Source: CAVIQK01 sp963644945
GTDB taxonomy: Bacteria > Bacillota > Clostridia > Christensenellales > DTU072
DNA length: 48,117 nucleotides
Direction: 5' to 3'
NCBI GenBank assembly: GCA_963644945.1
Contig: CAVIQK010000010.1
Location: 1-48,117 of the forward strand
Below the pieces are notes generated by a model. It was not told the origin of the DNA. It saw only the letters and a program-made list of their open reading frames with translations, and did no database searches. Positions 40,802-48,117 of this stretch are shown here, one piece after another. The translations under genes and the position numbers were made by a program. Each line of letters begins with the position of its first letter. Within the stretch, counting starts at the first letter, position 1.

Positions 40802-43426
40802 ATGGACAAGACTTACAACCCTTCTTCTTACGAACAAGAAATCTACGATTATTGGGAGTCCAACGGCTATTTTAGAGCCGAAGTTGACAGAACCAAAAAA
40901 CCTTTCACCATAGTGATGCCCCCACCAAATATCACGGGACAACTTCACATGGGACACGCCCTTGACGACACCATCCAAGACGTCATAATAAGACACAAAA
41001 GGATGCAAGGATATTCGGCATTGTGGCTCCCCGGGACCGACCATGCGTCGATAGCGACCGAAGTAAAAATCGTCGAAAAATTGAAAGCCGAAGAGGGCAA
41101 AACCAAAAGAGATATAGGAAGAGAAGAGTTCCTAAAAAGAGCCTTCCAATGGAAAGAACAATACGGCGGAAGAATAGTCAGACAGTTGAGAAAACTAGGA
41201 TCTTCTTGCGACTGGTCAAGAGAAGCCTTCACCATGGACGAAAGATGTTCAAAAGCCGTCAAAGAAGTCTTTATCAAGTTATATAACGAAGGACTTATAT
41301 ATAGAGGGGACAGAATAATCAACTGGTGCCCCGGATGCAAAACCGCTCTTTCGGATGCCGAAGTCGAGTACGAAGAAAAGGCATCTCACCTTTGGCACAT
41401 AAGATACCCCTACAAAGACGGATCGGGTTACATCGTAGTAGCGACTACTAGACCTGAAACCATGCTAGGCGACACAGCGGTGGCGGTCAACCCCAAAGAC
41501 GAAAAATATTTTGGCAAAGTCGGTAAAACCATAATTTTACCCCTTGTCAACAGAGAAATCCCCATCGTAGCCGACGAATATGTCGAAATAGGTTTCGGTA
41601 CGGGCGCAGTCAAAATCACCCCTGCCCATGATCCCAACGACTTTGAAGTAGGACTCAGACACAACCTAGAAGTCATAAGAGTTATGGACGATGCCGGTGT
41701 CATGAACGAGAATGCCGGTTCCTACCAAGGACTCGATCGTGACGAAGCCCGAAAACGCATAGTAGAAGACCTCGAAAAAGGCGGTTACATGGTCAAAATC
41801 GAAGACTATACCCACAACGTAGGACAATGTTATCGTTGCTCCTCCGTCGTCGAACCTATCGTCTCAAAACAATGGTTTGTCAAGATGGGACCTCTCGCAA
41901 AACCCGCAATAGACGTAGTCAAAGAGGGCAAAACCAAGTTTATTCCCGACAGATTTTCCAAAATCTATTTCAATTGGATGGAAAACATCAAAGATTGGTG
42001 TATATCACGTCAACTTTGGTGGGGACACCGCATCCCTGCATACTACTGCGAAGACTGTGGAGAGATGGTCGTGGCGATGGATATGCCCGACAAATGCCCC
42101 AAATGCGGATGCACGCATTTCCACCAAGACGAAGACGTTTTGGACACATGGTTCTCGTCCGCCCTTTGGCCGTTTTCCACATTGGGATACCCCGAAAAAA
42201 CCGAAGATTTGGAATATTTCTACCCCACCAATGTCCTAGTCACAGCCTACGACATAATTTTCTTCTGGGTAGCAAGAATGATTTTCTCCGGAGTAAAACA
42301 CATGGACGAAGTCCCCTTCAAAGAAGTCCTTATTCATGGCATCGTAAGGGATTCACAAGGCCGTAAAATGAGCAAATCACTCGGCAACGGCATCGATCCC
42401 CTTGAAGTCATCGAAAAGTACGGAGCCGACAGTCTAAGATTCTCACTCATGACAGGAGTCGCCCCCGGCGGAGACATAAGATACCAAGAAGAAAAAATCG
42501 AGTCGTCCAGAAACTTCATGAACAAATTGTGGAACGCTTCCCGTTTTGTCCGCATGAACACCGAAGGAAAGGACCTAAAACCTTTTGACAAGATAACCCT
42601 CAAAGGCAAAGACAAATGGATAGTCAAGAAGATGCAAGAAGTCACCGCCGAAGTCAACAGAAACCTTGACAAATACGAAATAGGACTTGCCGCATCAAAA
42701 CTTTACGATTTCGTATGGTCGGACTTTTGCGATTGGTACATAGAATTATCCAAGCCCTCCCTTTACGGCACCGATCAAGAAGACATCATCGACACAGCCT
42801 CAGCCCTTGATTACGTGTTGAAGACCATTCTAAAATTGATGCACCCCTTCACCCCGTTCGTCACCGAAAAACTATGGCACGAAATGGGCAACACTTCCCC
42901 GTTAATGCTCGAAAAATACCCCGAAATCACCGATTTTGCCGACTACAAAGAGGATGCCGACAAATTCGAACTCGTCATTGACATAATAAGACAAGTGAGA
43001 GCCACCAAGTCCGAAATGAACGTCGACATCTCCAAAAAGCCCGAACTTTATCTCGTCACAAAACTCGACAAAGATTATGTTTCCGCAAGCGAAGAAAACA
43101 TCAAAAAACTCGCAGGTGTCAGTGCCGTCAAAGTAGTAGGCGAAAAAGCCGCAATCGGCATCGAAAAATTGTCCTCGGTAGTCATTGACGGAGCCGAAAT
43201 CTATATGCCACTTGGCGAACTCGTCGATTACGAAGTCGAAAGAGCAAGAATATCAAAAGACATCAAGAGAGTCGAAGGCGAAATCGCAAGAAGTAGCGGT
43301 ATGCTAAACAATGCAGGATTTTTGGCAAAAGCCCCTCAAAACCTCATCGAAACCGAAAAAGAGAAACTCAAAAACAATACCGCACTACTTGAAAATCTCA
43401 AAGAAAAACTTGCCTCTCTCAACTAA
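40802..43426 (+). CDS. valS: Valyl-tRNA synthetase
   Basis: The product is 874 residues, normal for bacterial ValRS. Class I signatures are intact: the HIGH counterpart GQLHMGHAL (about 44-52) and KMSKSLGNG near 523. The editing domain, a zinc-binding stretch (CEDC, then CPKCGC) and the C-terminal coiled coil (about 800-874) are all present. It charges tRNA-Val. AAGGAA precedes the ATG. It forms a two-gene unit with pgsA and ends in a strong terminator. No T-box leader is present upstream because the gene directly follows pgsA. Confidence 0.97.
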   Translation: MDKTYNPSSYEQEIYDYWESNGYFRAEVDRTKKPFTIVMPPPNITGQLHMGHALDDTIQDVIIRHKRMQGYSALWLPGTDHASIATEVKIVEKLKAEEGKTKRDIGREEFLKRAFQWKEQYGGRIVRQLRKLGSSCDWSREAFTMDERCSKAVKEVFIKLYNEGLIYRGDRIINWCPGCKTALSDAEVEYEEKASHLWHIRYPYKDGSGYIVVATTRPETMLGDTAVAVNPKDEKYFGKVGKTIILPLVNREIPIVADEYVEIGFGTGAVKITPAHDPNDFEVGLRHNLEVIRVMDDAGVMNENAGSYQGLDRDEARKRIVEDLEKGGYMVKIEDYTHNVGQCYRCSSVVEPIVSKQWFVKMGPLAKPAIDVVKEGKTKFIPDRFSKIYFNWMENIKDWCISRQLWWGHRIPAYYCEDCGEMVVAMDMPDKCPKCGCTHFHQDEDVLDTWFSSALWPFSTLGYPEKTEDLEYFYPTNVLVTAYDIIFFWVARMIFSGVKHMDEVPFKEVLIHGIVRDSQGRKMSKSLGNGIDPLEVIEKYGADSLRFSLMTGVAPGGDIRYQEEKIESSRNFMNKLWNASRFVRMNTEGKDLKPFDKITLKGKDKWIVKKMQEVTAEVNRNLDKYEIGLAASKLYDFVWSDFCDWYIELSKPSLYGTDQEDIIDTASALDYVLKTILKLMHPFTPFVTEKLWHEMGNTSPLMLEKYPEITDFADYKEDADKFELVIDIIRQVRATKSEMNVDISKKPELYLVTKLDKDYVSASEENIKKLAGVSAVKVVGEKAAIGIEKLSSVVIDGAEIYMPLGELVDYEVERARISKDIKRVEGEIARSSGMLNNAGFLAKAPQNLIETEKEKLKNNTALLENLKEKLASLN

Positions 43427-43446
43427 TTCCTAATTATCCCAAAAAG

Positions 43447-43474
43447 AAAGGAGCGAACAAATCGCTCCTTTTTT
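43447..43474. terminator. Bidirectional terminator after valS
   Basis: AAAGGAGCGA, an ACAAA loop and TCGCTCCTTT form a 10-bp stem with a following T run. On the other strand it serves the convergent membrane-protein gene that ends at 43491. Confidence 0.92.
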
Positions 43475-43490
43475 ATAGCATCAAGTGGTG

Positions 43491-44375
43491 TTATTCCTTG
43501 TCTTCAACGACTTCGTTGACCATACTGTTTTTAGAATCGTAGAAATAATTTTGTTTGAAAATATCGCAATATGCGACCATCGAAAAGGACGTAAACAAAA
43601 TTATCGAAATAGGTAGCACGATTATAGGCCCGATAAAAAGAGTAGGAATAATTGTCGTCATTATGGATATGAAAGCAAAGCTCAAAATTCCCGCAACGCC
43701 GACGATGGTTTTCTTAAATGTTTTAGGAATGTCCAAAATAGTCTTTTTAAAGGCCTTTCCCACCGACATTTTACCGATGACGACATTGGGTATCCACAAT
43801 GCGGTAATAGTCATTCTTACACTCAAAAATGCCAGTAGCAAAATGACCGCAATGGTTATTGCATAAAAAGAAATTTGCGAAAAAGTAAGAGTCACCAGAT
43901 AAAATACGAGCATCGAAAACGGCACATCCAAAACAAGCACGATAAGTGACGAAAAGAGCGAATATAAGAAGGAATCTTTAAATGTCACGATAAAGGACGG
44001 CACGAAGTTTTCGGTAAAGTTGGTTTTCATTTGATTGCCGACGATATATCCGGTAGGCATCAAAGAAGTCGATGCCAAAAATCTTGCAATGAAGATGATG
44101 AGATAAGTGTATCCCAGCACCCTAAAAACCTCACTTTTATTGGTAGAAAAGAATTCCTCGAAGTGTTCCCCGATGATTTTGACAATTTCTGCCCACGAAA
44201 CGTCCTCCACCGTAAGACGATCGTGAATAAAGGTTTTCAATTCGTTAAATAGCGGTGTAAATACACTGATAAGCACAGCAAGAGTAATCGCTGCAAGCAC
44301 AGTGATGAAAAGTATCAATTTGAAAGTAAGTCGTAGATTTCTAGCCGTAATCGACAAAGTATTTTTAGCGTTCAT
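43491..44375 (-). CDS. Polytopic membrane protein, second of a pair
   Basis: The product is 294 residues from the ATG at 44375. The upstream in-frame ATG at 44417 lies deep inside the preceding gene and has no ribosome binding site. About six hydrophobic segments are visible, with a conserved-looking KMSVGKAFKKTILDIPKTFK loop. I do not recognise the family. It overlaps the preceding gene by 11 nt on the same strand and shows a similar layout (several helices, then a late short charged tail with FSMVAYCDIF), so the two may be paralogues or partners of one membrane complex. Confidence 0.7.
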   Translation of the reverse strand: MNAKNTLSITARNLRLTFKLILFITVLAAITLAVLISVFTPLFNELKTFIHDRLTVEDVSWAEIVKIIGEHFEEFFSTNKSEVFRVLGYTYLIIFIARFLASTSLMPTGYIVGNQMKTNFTENFVPSFIVTFKDSFLYSLFSSLIVLVLDVPFSMLVFYLVTLTFSQISFYAITIAVILLLAFLSVRMTITALWIPNVVIGKMSVGKAFKKTILDIPKTFKKTIVGVAGILSFAFISIMTTIIPTLFIGPIIVLPISIILFTSFSMVAYCDIFKQNYFYDSKNSMVNEVVEDKE

Positions 44376-45204
44376 TTTCGTATTTTTGGTATAGATATTC
44401 CTTAGGTGTGTCCTCACGTTGCAAGCCTTCCACGTCGAAATAGACGAGCATGGAGAGTGTCACGAGATACACAGTCGCAAAAGCGCACGCAATGGTAGAT
44501 AGCACAATGCCCACCGCTCTTACATTTACGATTCCGCCGATAAACCCCAAAACAAAAACAATGAATATAGGGAATAAAACCGCAAGATAAAGTTTCTTAA
44601 AATCGGCTTGTTGTGTCTTTTCGAGAGATATTTTCATAGTAGATAAAAATCCCGTACCGTTATAGGTCATAATCGGCAAGAAAAGCAGGATATTTATGAG
44701 AAATACGGCAATCAAAAGTCCGTACAAAACGAACAAAACAATCGAAAGTGTCGTCACTAGCCATGGAATAGTAATGAGTCCTATCGGGTACAAGAAGAAC
44801 ATAAGAATAAGACTTGTCAAAAATATTCCGACGAAGAAGAAAAGTGCCACTTTTAGAGCCGAGAAGAAATTGTCGTTTATTCCTCTATAAAGGTTTCCAA
44901 TGCGGAATTTTCCCGTCCGTAGACAGAAGTTCATCATGCCGGTAATAGAAGCGATTGTAAGGATAGACACGGCTATTGCTCCAAGGAAAAAATAGACATT
45001 GAATCCCGCAAATTGCGACGAAATAAGATCGCCGAAAGTCTTATATTGACCGGTATGATTGATAAACCACCCAAAATAAGCGTCACTAGGGACGGCAAAA
45101 GCGAGTAGCACCGAAAAAGGCAAAGCAATAAGAGTGGTAATCAAAAATCTCTTACCCTTGCCGAACTTAAAAAGATACTCAAAAACAAGTTTTATATATT
45201 TCAT
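44365..45204 (-). CDS. Polytopic membrane protein, first of a pair, leaderless
   Basis: The product is 279 residues with about six membrane helices. The end of the last helix reads LVTLSMLVYFDVEGLQ, similar to SFSMVAYCDIFKQ in the partner, which supports relatedness. I do not recognise the family with certainty. No Shine-Dalgarno sequence precedes the ATG at 45204, and the predicted promoter puts the transcript start within about 3 nt of it. The 3' end overlaps the partner gene by 11 nt. Confidence 0.7.
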   Translation of the reverse strand: MKYIKLVFEYLFKFGKGKRFLITTLIALPFSVLLAFAVPSDAYFGWFINHTGQYKTFGDLISSQFAGFNVYFFLGAIAVSILTIASITGMMNFCLRTGKFRIGNLYRGINDNFFSALKVALFFFVGIFLTSLILMFFLYPIGLITIPWLVTTLSIVLFVLYGLLIAVFLINILLFLPIMTYNGTGFLSTMKISLEKTQQADFKKLYLAVLFPIFIVFVLGFIGGIVNVRAVGIVLSTIACAFATVYLVTLSMLVYFDVEGLQREDTPKEYLYQKYENER

Positions 45205-45213
45205 AATAAATAT

Positions 45214-45242
45214 AGTATATCAACTTATAATACAAAAATCAA
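45214..45242 (-). promoter_or_regulatory. Promoter of the membrane-protein pair, leaderless
   Basis: On the minus strand TTGATT (45242-45237), a 17-nt spacer and TATACT (45219-45214). Only 9 nt separate the -10 from the ATG. Confidence 0.7.
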
Positions 45243-45333
45243 TAATATAAGTTTTTTCTCGCCCAAAACTTTACGATTTAGAAATTCCCCGCCGTTTTAC
45301 TAAAATTTTGCACAAAAAAATTTTTCATAAAAT

Positions 45334-45362
45334 TTGCAAAACACAATTCCCGATGATATACT
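45334..45362 (+). promoter_or_regulatory. Promoter of the sigma-like/terminase operon
   Basis: TTGCAA (45334-45339), a 17-nt spacer and TATACT (45357-45362). The predicted start at about 45369 lies at the edge of the SOS-type palindrome. Confidence 0.78.
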
Positions 45363-45369
45363 AAAAACA

Positions 45370-45381
45370 GAACAAATGTTC
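45370..45381 (+). promoter_or_regulatory. DinR/LexA-type SOS box
   Basis: GAACAAATGTTC is a perfect inverted repeat matching the Gram-positive SOS core GAAC-N4-GTTC. It begins 7 nt after the -10 and so covers the transcription start, where a bound LexA would block initiation. Confidence 0.7.
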
Positions 45382-45412
45382 ATAAAATAACTAAGAGGGG
45401 AGAATTTAGTTT

Positions 45413-45886
45413 ATGGTAGATTTGATTTGGATCAAGACATTGTTCGAAATGCTGGACAATTACTCTTATCTAAAAAAATTGAAACAAGACGATTTGTCTT
45501 ATGCGTTGTCATTTCAAGGACAGCAAGAAGAAGGACGGGATGCGGAGTGTTCGACGGTTGACTTGCTTACCTTGATTTACAAAAAGCAGACGCTAGATCG
45601 TGTAATGGAAGACTTCAAAGACTCAATACGAGCCTTACCCGATCGCCTAAAATACATGATCAAGTTGCGAGTTATAGAGAAAAAGACCTTTTTTGAAATA
45701 TCACTTATCTATAAATGCACCCTACGCAACACCATCTACATTTATCAAAAAGCCATTGACCGCATCAAAGTAGAACTAAAAGGAAGAGGTTACGACAACA
45801 AAACCCTAGACGAACTTCTTTTAGGGGACAGCAGTATAAAATGCATCTACGACGACATAAAAAACGGAGAAGAAAATGATGGATAA
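45413..45886 (+). CDS. Sigma-70 region 4-like/ArpU-like regulator next to a terminase
   Basis: The product is 157 residues. The centre (about 80-126) reads ALPDRLKYMIKLRVIEKKTF, then a helix-turn-helix FEISLIYKCTLRNTIYIYQK, like sigma-factor region 4. Phage late-gene regulators such as ArpU share this form; a small terminase subunit with a DNA-binding fold is the alternative, given its position directly before terL. Region 2 of a sigma factor is not evident, so it may not be a true sigma factor. AGAGGGGAG lies 10 nt upstream. It overlaps the terminase gene by up to 11 nt. Confidence 0.65.
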   Translation: MVDLIWIKTLFEMLDNYSYLKKLKQDDLSYALSFQGQQEEGRDAECSTVDLLTLIYKKQTLDRVMEDFKDSIRALPDRLKYMIKLRVIEKKTFFEISLIYKCTLRNTIYIYQKAIDRIKVELKGRGYDNKTLDELLLGDSSIKCIYDDIKNGEENDG

Positions 45887-47315
45887 AGCGGAGATGCTAA
45901 TGGCTCTAAAACGCCTCACATTGATAGACCGAGAATTGACCGCATTGAGCCTTGATCCCCTAAAAAACTACAACAAAGGGGACAAAATCCACCAAAAACA
46001 ATTGGCTTTTCATAGACTTGACAAGCGCAACAAATGGGCGTTTGGAGGCAACCGTAGCGGAAAAACCGAGTGCGGAGCCGTCGAATCGGTCTATTTTGCA
46101 ACGGCAACCCACCCCTATATAAAAAACCGCAACAACGTCGAAGGTTGGGTAGTGTCGCTTTCGTACGAAGTCCAAAGGGACGTGGCGCAAGCCAAAATTC
46201 TCAAATATTTACCGCCGTCCGCAATCATTGACATAGTTATGGAAAAGGGTTCCAAATCTAGCCCCGCACATGGCATAATCGACTTTATCGCAGTCAAAAA
46301 TTCGCTTGGCGGAGTGTCCAAAATCTATTTCAAATCGGTCGATCAAGGCAGAGAGAAATTTCAAGGCACATCACTTGATTTCGTATGGTTTGACGAAGAA
46401 CCGCCCCAAGACATCTACGAAGAGTGCAAAATGCGAGTGCTTGACAAAAAGGGCTACATTTTCGGCACGATGACACCGCTAAAAGGCCTAACCTTCATCT
46501 ATGACCAAATCTATCTCAACAAGTCGGAAGATCCCGAAGTCGCCTACATCGAGATGACATGGAAAGACAACCCTTACCTTGACAAAACCGAAGTAAAGAG
46601 AATGATGGACACAATGGACGACGAAACACTGTCAACAAGGTGTTACGGCAAATTCAAGTCGTCTAGCGCCCTAGTCTATCCGGAGTTTGACGAGAGTGTC
46701 CACGTCATAGATCCTTTCCCCGTACCCCCCGATTGGCAAGATAAAATTTCCATAGATCCGGGACTCAAAAATCCTCTGTCTTGCCACTTCTATGCCGTCG
46801 ATTTTGACGGCAACGTTTACGTTGTAGGCGAACATTACGAAAAAGAAAAAGACATTGACTACCATGCCGAAGCCATCAAAAGAGAAGCCGACCGACTAGG
46901 TTGGCGGAGAGATACAGAAGGTAGGCTTTTTGCCCTAATCGATACGGCGGCAGGACAAAAAACACTTGCATCCGTCAAGAGCGTAGCCGACCTATTTTTC
47001 GAAAAAGGCATCGCCGTAGATACCCGAGTCAACAAAGACGTTTTTTCGGGCATAATGCGAGTCAGAGACTACTTCAAATCACGACCGCCCCGCATCTTTA
47101 TATTCAGGAATTGCACCAATCTCATACGAGAAATCAAGTCCTATCGGTACGGAAACGGCGACACGCCCATCAAAAGAGACGACCACAGCATGGACGAACT
47201 CCGCTATTACATAGCATCCCGCCCCGAATCTCACTTTACCAAAAGAGAACAATCTATCCTATCACAGCACAAATCTAACATGCTAAAAAGACTAAAAAAT
47301 ATTCCCCCACATTGA
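45876..47315 (+). CDS. terL: Phage-type terminase large subunit
   Basis: The product is 479 residues. TerL is the motor and nuclease that packages DNA into phage heads. The ATPase is complete: Walker A GGNRSGKTE (57-65), Walker B FVWFDEEPP (about 169-177) and coupling motif FGTMTP (about 196-201). The RNase H-like nuclease carries acidic residues in SIDPGL (about 293), ALIDTAAG (about 353) and DDHSMDELRY (about 435). Two ATGs (45876, 45879) are possible behind GGAG. No frameshift is visible. No portal, capsid, integrase or tail gene follows; a cell-surface gene with its own promoter begins at once. It is therefore an isolated remnant or a domesticated terminase. Confidence 0.85.
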   Translation: MMDKAEMLMALKRLTLIDRELTALSLDPLKNYNKGDKIHQKQLAFHRLDKRNKWAFGGNRSGKTECGAVESVYFATATHPYIKNRNNVEGWVVSLSYEVQRDVAQAKILKYLPPSAIIDIVMEKGSKSSPAHGIIDFIAVKNSLGGVSKIYFKSVDQGREKFQGTSLDFVWFDEEPPQDIYEECKMRVLDKKGYIFGTMTPLKGLTFIYDQIYLNKSEDPEVAYIEMTWKDNPYLDKTEVKRMMDTMDDETLSTRCYGKFKSSSALVYPEFDESVHVIDPFPVPPDWQDKISIDPGLKNPLSCHFYAVDFDGNVYVVGEHYEKEKDIDYHAEAIKREADRLGWRRDTEGRLFALIDTAAGQKTLASVKSVADLFFEKGIAVDTRVNKDVFSGIMRVRDYFKSRPPRIFIFRNCTNLIREIKSYRYGNGDTPIKRDDHSMDELRYYIASRPESHFTKREQSILSQHKSNMLKRLKNIPPH

Positions 47316-47340
47316 CATTTATTTACATAAGCGATAAAAT
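47312..47340 (+). promoter_or_regulatory. Promoter of the final surface-protein gene
   Basis: TTGACA (47312-47317) overlaps the terL stop codon (TGA at 47313-47315), with a 17-nt spacer and TAAAAT (47335-47340). Confidence 0.82.
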
Positions 47341-47386
47341 GAAAAAAGAATCCTTACTAAGGAAATAATAAAAAGAAGGCAATACA

Positions 47387-48117
47387 ATGGAAAACCAAAA
47401 ATGTAAAGATGCCGTAGCCAAAGCAAAAGAGTTTTTTAGCAAAAAAAATTACTTTTGGACAAAAGTTGCGGCAATTGTCCTAGCGGTAATTATTTTATTA
47501 ATTATCCTTATTTTATGCCTTACATTATGTACAAGACATAAACACACCTATTCCGATGAATGGTCATATGATGAAACGTACCATTATCATGCGGCCACTT
47601 GCGAACACGAAGACGAAGTATCCGACAAAGCAGCACATAGTTTCTTGTATGCTAAATGCACCGTATGTTCTTACAGTATCGAAAGCAATACCGAAGTACA
47701 GATTGCCGAAGGCACTACCACAATAGGGACCAATGCATACATAAATATGGATCAAATAGGTTTTGTCGTTATCCCCGAAACAGTAGAGGAGATAGAAGAA
47801 AACGCTTTCCCCGAAACGGTCATTATTTACATCAAAGGCGAGGTAAGAGATTTTGAATATCCGGACGATAACATGTACTTCTATAGCGAAGAAAAACCTA
47901 CCGACGATACAAAGAACTATTGGCATTATGTTGACGGAGAAATAAAGTCTTGGCATGAGCATACGATAGTATCTGTTTCGGGAATATCCGCAACATGTAC
48001 CGCCAACGGAACAAGCGCCCACTACAAATGCACCGAATGTGGCAAATTGTTTAGCGACGAGGCAGGTACAACCGAAGTGACTTTGGCATCTTTGACAATA
48101 TCCGCTCATCATACATT
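47387..48117 (+). CDS. Membrane-anchored Cys/His-rich surface protein (incomplete at window end)
   Basis: The first 243 codons are in the window and the gene runs off the right edge without a stop. The start at 47387 has AGAAGG 7 nt upstream. The protein begins MENQKCKDAVAKAKEFF, then one membrane helix (about 26-48), so it is anchored at the N-terminus with the rest outside. Cys/His modules (HTYSDEWSYDETYHYHAATC, then AAHSFLYAKCTVC, later HYKCTECGKLFSDEAGTTE) alternate with a BspA-like leucine-rich element (IGFVVIPETVEEIEENAFP). Such modules are common in surface proteins of gut Clostridia. The modules resemble the repeats at 4714-5040. Its function is probably adhesion or matrix binding, inferred from domain type. 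Confidence 0.8.
   Translation, partial: MENQKCKDAVAKAKEFFSKKNYFWTKVAAIVLAVIILLIILILCLTLCTRHKHTYSDEWSYDETYHYHAATCEHEDEVSDKAAHSFLYAKCTVCSYSIESNTEVQIAEGTTTIGTNAYINMDQIGFVVIPETVEEIEENAFPETVIIYIKGEVRDFEYPDDNMYFYSEEKPTDDTKNYWHYVDGEIKSWHEHTIVSVSGISATCTANGTSAHYKCTECGKLFSDEAGTTEVTLASLTISAHHT

Overview
The window looks like a chromosomal segment of a low-GC Gram-positive anaerobe (Bacillota, probably Clostridia from a gut-like habitat). The evidence is AT-rich consensus sigma-A promoters (TTGACA-N17-TATAAT), strong AGGAGG ribosome binding sites, intrinsic terminators, an S-box riboswitch, HrcA/CIRCE heat-shock control, a DinR-type SOS box, and very large surface proteins built from repeats. The genus cannot be named from this sequence. 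No rRNA, tRNA, insertion sequence or CRISPR array was seen.

Layout. (1) 139-5403: a secreted multidomain surface protein (NPCBM, transglutaminase-like, F5/8C, beta-helix, C-terminal membrane anchor). (2) 5467-5913, minus strand: a SAM-I-type riboswitch with its own promoter and terminator, controlling an unrecognised 81-residue protein. (3) 5984-11436: hypB, a 949-residue Fe-S flavoprotein, hypA, then a metal-dependent amidohydrolase. (4) 11464-14481: a DUF898-like membrane protein, a membrane GGDEF protein, ribosomal protein L9, a TSCPD protein and a membrane protein. (5) 14580-20816: an F-type ATP synthase operon, atpB-atpE-atpF-[delta/alpha fusion]-atpG-atpD-atpC. (6) 20854-22054: a DnaQ-like exonuclease and an O6-alkylguanine repair protein. 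(7) 22154-27035, minus strand: clpB and groES-groEL, each behind a CIRCE operator. (8) 27209-27730, minus strand: dCMP deaminase. (9) 27903-40072: a 3580-residue repeat adhesin translationally coupled to a 464-residue surface protein. (10) 40137-43426: pgsA and valS. (11) 43491-45242, minus strand: two related polytopic membrane proteins. (12) 45334-47315: a sigma-like regulator and an intact large terminase behind an SOS-box promoter, with no other phage genes beside them. (13) 47387 to the right edge: a further, incomplete, cell-surface protein.

The strongest unusual observations are these. The ATP synthase operon has no free atpH; the C-terminal delta-like segment sits as an in-frame N-terminal extension of alpha, so a complex would carry three copies and no delta N-terminal domain. 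The S-box riboswitch drives an orphan small protein. An isolated sigma-like/TerL pair has a perfect GAAC-N4-GTTC box at its predicted transcription start. Three genes have a promoter placed so that the transcript should begin at or within about 3 nt of the start codon (leaderless). The two CIRCE elements share the same deviation from the consensus.
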